DNA of 64,000 nt, taken from NCBI GenBank assembly GCA_965218045.1, contig CBDCJX010000009.1, positions 620,001 to 684,000 on the forward strand, read 5' to 3'. The DNA comes from CAVRCA01 sp965218045. Lineage in GTDB: Bacteria; Pseudomonadota; Alphaproteobacteria; Acetobacterales; Acetobacteraceae. The notes under the pieces are model-generated. The model worked only from the letters and a program-made list of their open reading frames with translations, was not told the DNA's origin and made no database searches. Below are positions 9,023 through 16,421 of this stretch, in pieces. Numbering within the stretch: position 1 is the stretch's first letter; each line of letters starts with the position of its first letter. The translations under genes and the position numbers were made by a program.

Positions 9023-9455
9023 GACGGACCTCGGAGCAGTTCATCTCGGAGCGAGCGTTCATGAGCGGCGCGGCCGGAGCAAGAGACGTCGACGACAAGT
9101 TGTCGGGAGCGGGGCAGGTGCGCTGCACCCAGCCGGTTTGTCAATCGGGCCGGTTTGTCAATCGGGCCGGTTTGTCAATCGGGCCGGTTTGTCAATCGGG
9201 CCGGTTTGTCAATCGGGCCGGTTTGTCAATCGGGCCGGTTTGTCAATCGGGCCGGTTTGTCAATCGGGCCGGTTTGTCAATCGGGCCGGTTTGTCAATCG
9301 GGCCGGTTTGTCAATCGGGAAGGTCACCGCTCACGTGGCGCAAGTTGCGGCGTGGCGTCGCGATTGCGTCGAACGGTCAAATCCGCTTGCATGCGCTTTC
9401 AATGTTTCGCAACCCATGTCTTGCAAATGCAGCGAGCGTAGAGGAGTCCCTGAGC
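9023..9455. other. Divergent intergenic region between hsp20-lon and cbtB-cbtA
   Basis: These 433 bases contain the 11-copy tandem repeat and no convincing gene. Long open frames on the plus strand cross it only because the repeat has no stop in any forward frame. Apart from the repeat I see no cobalamin riboswitch ahead of cbtB and no clear RpoH-type promoter ahead of hsp20. Confidence 0.7.
9133..9319. repeat. Perfect tandem array, 11 copies of a 17-bp unit
   Basis: The unit ccggtttgtcaatcggg is repeated eleven times with no mismatch (187 bp = 11 x 17). The core TTGTCAA is a near-palindrome (TTG-n-CAA). On the minus strand it reads TTGACA, the exact sigma70 -35 consensus, facing hsp20-lon. 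On the plus strand it reads TTGTCA, one base off the consensus, facing cbtB. No base differs between copies, and there are no spacers, so it is not a CRISPR. It is either a minisatellite or an array of regulator-binding sites. Confidence 0.97.
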
Positions 9456-9662
9456 ATGTCCGATTCCGCCTTGGTGCCTGGAGCTGTTGCGCCGCCGATC
9501 CCATTAAGCGAGATCCTGCCTTGGGCGATCTTCGGACTGCTGCTGCTCCTCGCATTGTATTTCGTGGGTTTCGAAGAAGGCGCGACGTCCTTGATCAAGG
9601 GGATGTACGTCCATGAGTTCGTGCATGATGGGCGTCACTTGCTCGGCTTCCCTTGCCATTGA
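9456..9662 (+). CDS. cbtB: Cobalt transporter small subunit CbtB
   Basis: This 68-residue protein has one membrane helix (ILPWAIFGLLLLLALYFVGF) followed by a short histidine-rich tail, HEFVHDGRHLLGFPCH. That is the layout of CbtB, which is thought to bind cobalt and pair with CbtA. The start is the ATG preceded by GAGGAG 9 nt upstream; longer frames through the repeat array are rejected. CbtB/CbtA in other bacteria are linked to cobalamin synthesis and often sit behind a B12 riboswitch, which I do not see here. Confidence 0.88.
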   Translation: MSDSALVPGAVAPPIPLSEILPWAIFGLLLLLALYFVGFEEGATSLIKGMYVHEFVHDGRHLLGFPCH

Positions 9663-9689
9663 AGGATGGCGTGATCAGGGGGTGAAGCG

Positions 9690-10508
9690 ATGACCCGGAC
9701 GACGCTTGTCCGCGGCATGCTTGTCGGGCTGCTGGCCGGGCTGCTCATGTTTGGCTTCGGCAAGATCTATGGCGAGCCGCAGGTCGACCGAGCCATCGCC
9801 TTCGAGAAAGCGGGCGCGGCGCACGAGCACAAACACGACGAAGAAACATTGGTGAGCCGGCCGACACAGGCGGGCTTGGGGTTGCTCACGGGGGTCGTCG
9901 TCTATGCCACGGCGTTCGGCGGGCTGTTCGCGCTGGTTTTCGCCTATGCTTACGGCCGGGTTGGCCCGAGCGATCCGCGGGCGTTGTCCGCGTTGCTCGC
10001 CTTGGGTGGTGCCGTCGCACTCTATATCGTGCCGATGCTGAAATACCCTGCGAGCCCGCCAGCCGTCGGCGAGTCAGATACGATCGCGCTTCGTACCGCG
10101 CTTTATTTCGCCATGCTGGCCATCTCGATCGCGGCTATGGTGGCATCGGTGGTGCTGCGCCAGCGCTTGTTGGTGCATTGGGACGCCTGGAGGGCAACGC
10201 TGGGTGCGGTGGCCAGCTACGTGGTGGTCGTCGCTCTTGCCGCCCTGCTGCTGCCGAGTGCCAATGAGGTCCCTGATGGTTTTCCGGCGGACGTCTTGTG
10301 GCAGTTCAGGATCGCTTCACTCGGCTTGCAGTTGGTGATGTGGACAACAATCGGCTTGGTGTTCGGCGCGCTGACGGCGCGTGCCTTTGCCGCAGAGCGC
10401 CGGCGTGACGGCGGTCTGCGGCAACCTGCATCGCAGACGGTTCGACGACAGTTTCCGCATCGTCAATCCGACGCACCGCCCAATCCGCACAAACACACGA
10501 TATCCTAG
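9690..10508 (+). CDS. cbtA: Cobalt transporter subunit CbtA
   Basis: This 272-residue membrane protein has about five or six hydrophobic helices. It begins TLVRGMLVGLLAGLLMFGFG, typical of CbtA, and has a His-rich loop AHEHKHDEE near residue 45 that may hold metal. The YEGEPQ-like KIYGEPQVDRAIAFE element after helix 1 is also characteristic. It follows cbtB by 27 nt, and the two should form a cobalt uptake system. Its last codons overlap the stop of the convergent UGSC gene by two bases. The hydrophilic C-terminal tail is longer than I expect for the family. Confidence 0.85.
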   Translation: MTRTTLVRGMLVGLLAGLLMFGFGKIYGEPQVDRAIAFEKAGAAHEHKHDEETLVSRPTQAGLGLLTGVVVYATAFGGLFALVFAYAYGRVGPSDPRALSALLALGGAVALYIVPMLKYPASPPAVGESDTIALRTALYFAMLAISIAAMVASVVLRQRLLVHWDAWRATLGAVASYVVVVALAALLLPSANEVPDGFPADVLWQFRIASLGLQLVMWTTIGLVFGALTARAFAAERRRDGGLRQPASQTVRRQFPHRQSDAPPNPHKHTIS

Positions 10509-11041
10509 CCAGGCACGCCTTGACTGAACAACAACCTACGCGCTTGGGCAATCGTCGCAGCGGCCATCTCGGCGAGGGCGTCGTCGCTTGCGCTGCTGAT
10601 CGGGTGCGGGATGACGGCGAACGGATAGCTGGCGAACCCGAGCACACGCGCCATCAGTTCGGCGCCGCTGATGAAGCGAGTGGTCATCACCGCCATCGCT
10701 GGAACCCCGAGGCGCTCGGCGGCCACTGCGTCATGCAAACTGCACGACGAGCAACTGCCTCAATCGCCGATCCCGCTGACGACGGCGTCCCAGCCACGGA
10801 TCTCGTCCACGATGTGGGGATCAGCCGGCGCGCTGAAGTTGGACTTGACGCGAAAGACAACGTTGCCGACGCGGAACTCTTCCCGCATCAGGCGATCGAG
10901 ATGCGCGAAGAAGGGCCGGGTGCCTTCCTTGCCGTTGGAGATGAAGCCGATCGTCTTGCTCGCGAGCGTAACGGCGCGAGCAGCGGGCCGGCCGAGCGGC
11001 GGTGCGGTCTCGTTGGTCGGATCGAGCACCTGGAACGACAT
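10505..11041 (-). CDS. UGSC-motif selenoprotein (in-frame TGA read as selenocysteine)
   Basis: Two open segments in one frame (10763-11041 and 10505-10759) are separated by a single TGA at 10760-10762. Reading it as Sec gives a 178-residue protein with GIGD-U94-GSCSSCSLHDAVA. This is the hallmark of the UGSC family, known in selenocysteine and cysteine forms. Sec94-G-S-Cys97 is a UxxC redox motif, followed by C97-S-S-C100. The upstream part (SKTIGFISNGKEGT) and downstream part (AAERLGVPAMAVMTTRF) both match the family's alpha/beta fold. The start has an AAGG Shine-Dalgarno, and the gene lies 32 nt behind the WTDGLP gene. The family's function is unknown to me. A nonsense mutation is the alternative, but it would have to fall exactly at the family's Sec position. 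Confidence 0.85.
10738..10756 (-). promoter_or_regulatory. Candidate bacterial SECIS hairpin after the UGA
   Basis: Three bases after the UGA the mRNA can fold AGUUGC / GCAGUU around a UCGUCGU loop. This is a six-base-pair stem containing two G-U pairs. Its position just 3' of the codon, inside the coding sequence, is where a bacterial SECIS for SelB should be. The stem is weak, and another small UGC/GCA hairpin lies just downstream, so the exact element is uncertain. Confidence 0.35.
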
Positions 11042-11073
11042 GGGACTACCTTACCAAAAGCTGGCTCGAAGCT

Positions 11074-12129
11074 TCACCGGTTTGGCGGGCCACAGTCAAC
11101 ACAGAGGCCGAGCGGCATGGTAACGGCGCGGCTCTTGTGGCCGAGCCAGGGCGGGATCACCGCGCCAAAGCCGCCGGCCGGTCCACCGGCGGCAATCACC
11201 AGGAGCTGGTCGGGCCCGTCGAGCGCCGGATAGACGCTGTCGCCCCGGTCGCGCACCACCGCGCCCTTGCCGACCTCGGCCCATTCGCGGCGGTGAATCC
11301 TCGCCCGCTGATGGATGAAACCGGCGATCTCGGCCTTGCCCCACCCCGCCGACTGTAGCGGCTCACGCAGCTGCTTGGGGATGATCAGCGCGTAATTGCC
11401 GCCGAAGATCGAGTAGTGCCGGAGGTTGGCGCGCATCTCGGCAGCAAAAGTCTCGAGCAACTCCTCGGGCTCGGTCGTCCATTCGTTCATGATCTGGCGC
11501 GGCGAGCCGGCCGCCATGACGGTGACCGCCGACACGTCCGGCGGCAGTCCGCGCTGGACCGAAAGCGGCAGCCAGGTCGTGTCCTCCTCGTCCTCGGCCA
11601 CGCAGAAGCTGAGCTTGCCGGGGTGGCCGAGCGTGGAGCGATCGATGCCGCCCGGCCGGACCTCGAGGATGTTGATGAGCGCGAGCCGCAGGGCGCGGCC
11701 AATCACCGCGGTGGCACGATCGCTGTTGCCAAGCGCGTTGAACCGCGTGTTGGCGCCGATCTCGCGCCGGACCGGTCCGTTCAGCACCACGAAGACGGCG
11801 CAGCCGCCGGTCGAGGCGGAGGCGCCGTGCAGCAGGAATTCCGGCTGCAGCATCGCGCGAAAAGCGGCCACGACCACGGGGAAGTGCATCGGCAGACAAC
11901 CTGCCATGACGGCGTTGATGGCGAGCTTCTCCCCGGTGATCGCCACGCCGCGCACCGGTTCGACCCCAAGCAGCTCCCCGGGTGGGGTCATCGCCCATTC
12001 GAGGCAAGCCTGAACCGCCTGTTGTGTGGGCGGCACGATGGGCAGGCCATCGGTCCAGCCATTGCTGTGATAGAGTTCCTGAACCGCCGTGAGGTTGTCC
12101 AGATCATAAACCTTGGAAGCAAGTTGCAT
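11074..12129 (-). CDS. WTDGLP protein, partner of the UGSC selenoprotein
   Basis: I know no biochemical function for this 351-residue cytoplasmic protein. I chose the ATG preceded by GGAG at 8 nt over a start 75 nt further upstream, which would add an unrelated tail. Near the N-terminus is a distinctive GWTDGLPIVPPT motif (residues 24-35). The middle has GEKLAINAVMAGCLPMHFPV, then HGASASTGGCAVFVVLNGP and FNALGNSDRATAVIGRALRL, features of this recurrent UGSC-linked family. The C-terminus carries a CVDC pair (Cys343, Cys346) five residues from the end. A CxxC there could exchange disulfides with the UxxC of the neighbour; that is inference. It is probably co-transcribed with the CoA transferase 84 nt upstream. 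Confidence 0.75.
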   Translation of the reverse strand: MQLASKVYDLDNLTAVQELYHSNGWTDGLPIVPPTQQAVQACLEWAMTPPGELLGVEPVRGVAITGEKLAINAVMAGCLPMHFPVVVAAFRAMLQPEFLLHGASASTGGCAVFVVLNGPVRREIGANTRFNALGNSDRATAVIGRALRLALINILEVRPGGIDRSTLGHPGKLSFCVAEDEEDTTWLPLSVQRGLPPDVSAVTVMAAGSPRQIMNEWTTEPEELLETFAAEMRANLRHYSIFGGNYALIIPKQLREPLQSAGWGKAEIAGFIHQRARIHRREWAEVGKGAVVRDRGDSVYPALDGPDQLLVIAAGGPAGGFGAVIPPWLGHKSRAVTMPLGLCVDCGPPNR

Positions 12130-12213
12130 TAGAGTGCTCCGTTTGCACCGCGAGCGAATAATTCTAGCAATGCCAAGATCCGAGACACTGACGGTGCGTG
12201 CCACATGTCCTAG

Positions 12214-13482
12214 TCACTGGGTTTTGCGGTCAGCTTCGCCCGATGGCCGATATGTGCCCACTGCGCCGTCGCTCAGCAGCGCCTCGGTTTCCGCCGAGCT
12301 GTACTGCAGCAGGTCCTGCAGGATTTCGGCGGTGTGCTCACCCAGCAGCGGCGCCGGCCGGATCGCGGCATCCTCGAATCGGCCCAGGAAGCGAACCGGC
12401 GAGCGAATTGTCGGCACCCTCCCTGCGATCGGATGATCGACCTCTTGCACCACCGCACGCTCCGCCGCGATGGGCATCCGCAGCGCCTCCGCGACGGTGT
12501 TGACCGGCGCGCAAGGGATGTCGCTGGCAGTCAGGATGTGCTGCCACTCGGCCGTCGTCCGAGCCGACAGCACGTCGCCGACCAGAGCCTCCAGCAACAC
12601 ACGGTGCTGCTTGCGGCCACTGGTCGTGGCGAAGCGCGGGTCTTGCGCAAGCTCGGGCTGTCCGATCGTGGCGCAGAACTTCACCCAGAAGCTCTCCACC
12701 ATCAGGGCGATGACGATGTGCCCGTCGCGGGTCGGGAAACGTCCATAGGGAACCACGCTCTGGTGCGACGAGCCGACTCTTTGCGGGCTCTCTCCCGTTG
12801 CGAAGTAGCCCTGCGCGAGATAGCCGAGCATGCCGAACATCCCTTCGAGCAGGCTGAGGTCGACGGTCAGCGCCTCGCCGGTCGCGTGGCGGTGCTGCAA
12901 GGCGGAGAGAATGGCGATGGCGGCCCATGCCCCGCCGCCGATGTCGCCCATCGGCAGGCCGAGCTTCGTGGGCGGACCGTCCGGCTCGCCGTTGATCGAC
13001 ATCACGCCGCTCAGCGCCTGCGCGACCAGATCGAACGACGGCTTGTCGCTCAGGCTCGTGTGCTGGCCGTAGCCCGAGATCGAGCAGATGATCAGTCGCG
13101 GATTGATCTCGCGCAGCGCCTCGGCACCGAGGCCAAGTCGTGCCATCACTCCGGGCCGGAAGTTCTCGATCACCGCGTCGCAATGCCGCACCAGATCGAG
13201 CAACACCTTGCGGCCGCCCGGCGTGCGGGCATCCAGCGCGAGGCTCTTCTTGTTGCGATTGATCGCCAGGAAGTAGTGGCTCTCGCTCCCCAGATAGGGC
13301 GGGATGTTGCGCGTCTGGTCGCCGCCCTCGATCTCCTCCACCTTGATGATATCGGCGCCGAGATCGCCCAGCACCATGGTGCAGAACGGCCCGGCCAGCA
13401 CGCGCGTCAGGTCGAGGATGCGCAGGCCGGAAAGCGGGCCGCGCGGAGTGCCCTGCTGCGCCATCTCATCCCGCGCCATCAT
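12214..13482 (-). CDS. CaiB/BaiF (class III) CoA transferase
   Basis: This enzyme moves CoA from an acyl-CoA donor to a free acid. The start is set at ATGATG overlapping the hydratase stop, preceded by AAGGGGCG, giving 422 residues. The family signature is clear: LSGLRILDLTRVLAGPFCTM, LGDLGADIIKVE, DARTPGGRKVLLDLV, VIENFRPGVMARLG and the IICSISGYG segment. The nucleophilic aspartate lies in ALTVDLSLLEGM. It probably activates the substrate for the dehydrogenase and hydratase encoded upstream in the same operon. The substrate is not evident. Confidence 0.9.
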   Translation of the reverse strand: MMARDEMAQQGTPRGPLSGLRILDLTRVLAGPFCTMVLGDLGADIIKVEEIEGGDQTRNIPPYLGSESHYFLAINRNKKSLALDARTPGGRKVLLDLVRHCDAVIENFRPGVMARLGLGAEALREINPRLIICSISGYGQHTSLSDKPSFDLVAQALSGVMSINGEPDGPPTKLGLPMGDIGGGAWAAIAILSALQHRHATGEALTVDLSLLEGMFGMLGYLAQGYFATGESPQRVGSSHQSVVPYGRFPTRDGHIVIALMVESFWVKFCATIGQPELAQDPRFATTSGRKQHRVLLEALVGDVLSARTTAEWQHILTASDIPCAPVNTVAEALRMPIAAERAVVQEVDHPIAGRVPTIRSPVRFLGRFEDAAIRPAPLLGEHTAEILQDLLQYSSAETEALLSDGAVGTYRPSGEADRKTQ

Positions 13483-14252
13483 CGCCCCTTGAACTGCGGC
13501 GGCCGACGCTCGGTGAACGCCGCCGGGCCTTCGCGCACATCTTCGGTGGACCACAGCAGCCGATTGACGACCTGCTCCATCCGCAGCCCGGTGGCGAGGC
13601 TCATGTCCTCGCTGCGTATCGCCAGTTCCTTGGCCGCCTGCACCGCGAGCGGCGCGTTCGCCGCGATCCGCCGCGCGTAGCGGAATGCTTCATCGAGCAG
13701 GCGCTCGGGCGGAACCACCTTGTTGACCAGCCCCCAACGCGCCGCGGTCGGCGCATCGAACGTGTCGGCGGTCAGCATCATCTCCATCGCGATCGCGTAC
13801 GGCACCTGCTTGAGGATGCGTTGCGTGCCACCATTCCCCGGCACCAGGCCACGACCGACCTCCGCCAGATTGAACGTCGCGTGCGGCACCGCGACGCGGA
13901 TGTCGGTGGCAAACAGCATGGTCGAGCCGCCTCCCAGGCACGCGCCGTTCACCGCGGCGACAACCGGCTTCCACACCTCGAGCCCGCGGTTGAGCAGCTG
14001 CTCGCGTTGCGTCAGCCACATCTCCGACATGTCCGCCGGCTGCGACACGTAGGTCTTCAGGTCGGCGCCGGCGGTAAAAGCCCGGTCACCGGCGCCGGTG
14101 ATGATCGCGACGCGGATACCGCCATCGTCGCGCACCCGGACCCAGGCTTCCGACAACAGCCGATAGTGCTCGGCGTCGAGCGCGTTCATCCGCTCGGGGC
14201 GGTTCATGGTGATCAGCGCAATTCCGTCTTCGACCGTGAAATCGATCGACAC
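13479..14252 (-). CDS. Enoyl-CoA hydratase/isomerase family protein
   Basis: This 257-residue crotonase-fold enzyme normally adds water to an enoyl-CoA. The oxyanion-hole segments are FTAGADLK and NGACLGGGSTM. The second has S-T where classical hydratases have the first catalytic glutamate, while the second catalytic position is kept in LAEVGRGLVPGNGG. A missing first glutamate is common in isomerase or divergent members, so hydration is not assured. Its start overlaps the acyl-CoA dehydrogenase stop and its own stop overlaps the CoA transferase start, so it sits mid-operon. Confidence 0.88.
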   Translation of the reverse strand: MSIDFTVEDGIALITMNRPERMNALDAEHYRLLSEAWVRVRDDGGIRVAIITGAGDRAFTAGADLKTYVSQPADMSEMWLTQREQLLNRGLEVWKPVVAAVNGACLGGGSTMLFATDIRVAVPHATFNLAEVGRGLVPGNGGTQRILKQVPYAIAMEMMLTADTFDAPTAARWGLVNKVVPPERLLDEAFRYARRIAANAPLAVQAAKELAIRSEDMSLATGLRMEQVVNRLLWSTEDVREGPAAFTERRPPQFKGR

Positions 14253-15430
14253 TATCCGCGTCCTCCGTGTCTCGACAGGATGTCCCGCGCCACCACCATG
14301 CGGTGTACCTCGGATGGGCCTTCACCGATCCGCCGGATGCGCGCCTCGCGGAACCAGCGTTCCAGCGGCATCTCTTGCGACACCCCGAGGCCACCGAAAA
14401 TCTGGATGCAGCGATCGAGCACGCGGAACGATGTCTCGGTCGCGTGGATCTTGCAGATCGACGCGTCGATCTTGGCGTCGTGTCCGAGATCGGCGCGCCA
14501 GGCCGCTTGCCAGGTGAGCAGCCGGGCGGCGCGCAGCTCGATCTCCGAATCGGCGATCATCCATTGGATAGCCTGCTTGTCGGCGAGCAACGAGCCGAAC
14601 GTCTTGCGCTGGCTTGCCCATTCGATCGTCAGATCGAGCGCCGCTTGCGCCAGGCCGATGCTGGTCGCGGCATAGGGCATCCGCGCGTGAACCAGCCACT
14701 TTTCCGCCAGCTGGAAGCCTTGCCCCTCCTCGCCCAGCCGATTCTCGGCGGGAACCCGGACGTTGTCGAACAACACCTCGAACGGCTGGAACGAGCGCAT
14801 CACCGGGATTTGCTTGATCGAGATACCCGGCCACTGCGGCTCCACGATGAAGCTGGTAATACCGGCGCGCCCCTGGACACCCTCCATCCGCGCGAAGACG
14901 ATGCCCCAGCGCGCGCGATCGACACCGGAGATCCACATCTTTGCACCGTTGAGGATGTAATCATCCCCGTCCCGCCGCGCCCGCGTCGCGATGGCGCGCG
15001 CCGGGTCGGAGCCGCCCGCCGCCTCGCTCACCGCGACGAACGTGGACCAGCCCTCCGCGATGGTCGGCACGGCGTAGCGCTGGATCTGCGCGTCGGTGCC
15101 GGAGAAGATCACGTTCGGCGGGTCCCAGCCAAACGCGCCGGCAGCCGGGAAATAGGCACCCATCCGACACTTCGCCGCCTCCTCGGCGACGACGCATTGC
15201 GACAGCACGTTCAACCCCGCCCCGCCATAGGCCGCGGGCGACTGGACGAACCACAGCCCCGCTTCACGCGCTTTCAGCCGCAGCGATTGCAGGCCCTCCG
15301 GCGGCGGCAGATAGGCGTCGTGCGGCAGGCGATCCTCGACCGGCTTCACCTCCGCCGCCATGAACCGACGCACGGTTTCCCGCAGGGCCACGAGCTCGCT
15401 CGGCAGTTCCCAGCTTCCCAGCGTGTCCAA
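14252..15430 (-). CDS. Acyl-CoA dehydrogenase
   Basis: This 392-residue flavoenzyme introduces an alpha-beta double bond into an acyl-CoA. The helical N-domain (LVALRETVRRFMAAEVKPVE) is followed by the beta domain with AVSEAAGGSDPARAIATRA and GAKMWISGVDRA, which contact FAD. The C-terminal helical domain has QRKTFGSLLADKQAIQWMIA and QIFGGLGVSQEMPLERWFRE, and ends with IGEGPSEVHRMVVARDIL containing the usual Glu-Gly near the active site. It is the first gene of the minus-strand operon that ends with the UGSC gene. Confidence 0.93.
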   Translation of the reverse strand: MDTLGSWELPSELVALRETVRRFMAAEVKPVEDRLPHDAYLPPPEGLQSLRLKAREAGLWFVQSPAAYGGAGLNVLSQCVVAEEAAKCRMGAYFPAAGAFGWDPPNVIFSGTDAQIQRYAVPTIAEGWSTFVAVSEAAGGSDPARAIATRARRDGDDYILNGAKMWISGVDRARWGIVFARMEGVQGRAGITSFIVEPQWPGISIKQIPVMRSFQPFEVLFDNVRVPAENRLGEEGQGFQLAEKWLVHARMPYAATSIGLAQAALDLTIEWASQRKTFGSLLADKQAIQWMIADSEIELRAARLLTWQAAWRADLGHDAKIDASICKIHATETSFRVLDRCIQIFGGLGVSQEMPLERWFREARIRRIGEGPSEVHRMVVARDILSRHGGRG

Positions 15431-15564
15431 TCGCGCGCCTCCCGACCGGCTGGCGATCTAAGCATATCACCCGCCGGTCGTCCCCGCGCGATCAGCTCGC
15501 TGCGGCAGGCGTCCGCCATCACGCCACTGGCCTGATGCGGCGGGATCGGCCAAATAGGGCTGCA

Positions 15565-16380
15565 ATGAGACGCCCCTTGCGCCGCCCCCCGTCCCGCCGC
15601 TTGCGCCAGGCCCTCGAAGCGACCGTGCTGCCGACCCGCGATGCGCCCCGGCCGCGCTCGGCGCCGGGCGCGATCGGCTTCGCCGCATCGCCCGGCTGGC
15701 TGCCGGCGGGGCGGCGGGTCTACGCCATCGGCGACGTCCACGGCTGTGCCGCCCAACTCGCCGAGCTGCACCAAGCCGTCGGCGAGGATGCGCGGCAGCG
15801 GCCGGTCGCGGACACGAGGCTGGTCCATCTCGGCGACTATATCGGCATCGGCCCGGACAGCGCCGGCGTCATCGCGCGACTCGCGGCGGAGCCGCCGACC
15901 GGGTTGCGCGTGATCAACCTCGCCGGCGACCACGAGCAGATGCTGCTCGACGCGCTCGACGGTGACCGAGCCGCCGCCACCGACTTCCTGGTCGGCGGCG
16001 GCGACGCGGCGCTCCGCAGCTGGGGGATCGACCCGACGACACCGCGCGAAAGCTGGGCCGATGCGCTGCCGCCGGCGCATGTGGCCTTCCTGCGCGGCCT
16101 CGAACTGCGCTTTCGCAGCGGCGGTTATCTGTTCGTTCACGCCGGCATCCGCCCCGGCGTGGCGATCGCGCGGCAGACCCGCGAGGACCTGCAACGCATC
16201 CGCCATCCATTCCTGCACAGCGAGCGCGATCATGGCGTGGTGGTCGTGCACGGGCACACCTCGGGCGTCACACCCGTGGTGCAGCCGAACCGCATCGGCC
16301 TCGACACCGGCGCCGGCATTGGCGGGAAGCTGACCTGCGCCGTGCTGGAGGAGGACCGGATCGGCTTCCTGACCGCCTAG
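15565..16380 (+). CDS. Calcineurin-like metallophosphoesterase with altered active-site motifs
   Basis: This 271-residue protein belongs to the PPP-type phosphatases (bacterial serine/threonine phosphatase/ApaH-like). The first metal motif GDVHG is intact. The second, normally GDYIDRG, reads GDYIGIG, losing the Asp-Arg that contacts phosphate. The third, normally GNHE, reads GDHE. The later histidine motifs FVHAGIRPG and VVVHGHT are present. Metal binding may persist while activity or specificity changes. I chose the second ATG because a weak AGGG precedes it; an ATG 30 nt upstream is also possible. The basic N-terminal 40 residues are not conserved. Confidence 0.8.
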   Translation: MRRPLRRPPSRRLRQALEATVLPTRDAPRPRSAPGAIGFAASPGWLPAGRRVYAIGDVHGCAAQLAELHQAVGEDARQRPVADTRLVHLGDYIGIGPDSAGVIARLAAEPPTGLRVINLAGDHEQMLLDALDGDRAAATDFLVGGGDAALRSWGIDPTTPRESWADALPPAHVAFLRGLELRFRSGGYLFVHAGIRPGVAIARQTREDLQRIRHPFLHSERDHGVVVVHGHTSGVTPVVQPNRIGLDTGAGIGGKLTCAVLEEDRIGFLTA

Positions 16381-16421
16381 CGGGCGGCTAGCATGGTCCC
16401 GCACACCGACAGGGGACCGCA

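Noticed and set aside
9133..9319. The tandem repeat as a CRISPR array
   Set aside because: There are no spacers; the 17-bp units follow each other directly and are too short for CRISPR repeats.
9320..9455. A cobalamin riboswitch ahead of cbtB
   Set aside because: The leader is only 136 bases and I see no B12-box or typical conserved helices.
8712..9662. A 316-residue plus-strand ORF through the repeat ending in CbtB
   Set aside because: It is antisense to hsp20 and open only because the repeat lacks stops. CbtB has its own ATG with a good Shine-Dalgarno at 9456.
10505..10738. A separate 77-residue gene starting at TTG after the UGA
   Set aside because: It has no Shine-Dalgarno and continues the UGSC family protein in the same frame; it is the C-terminal part after selenocysteine.
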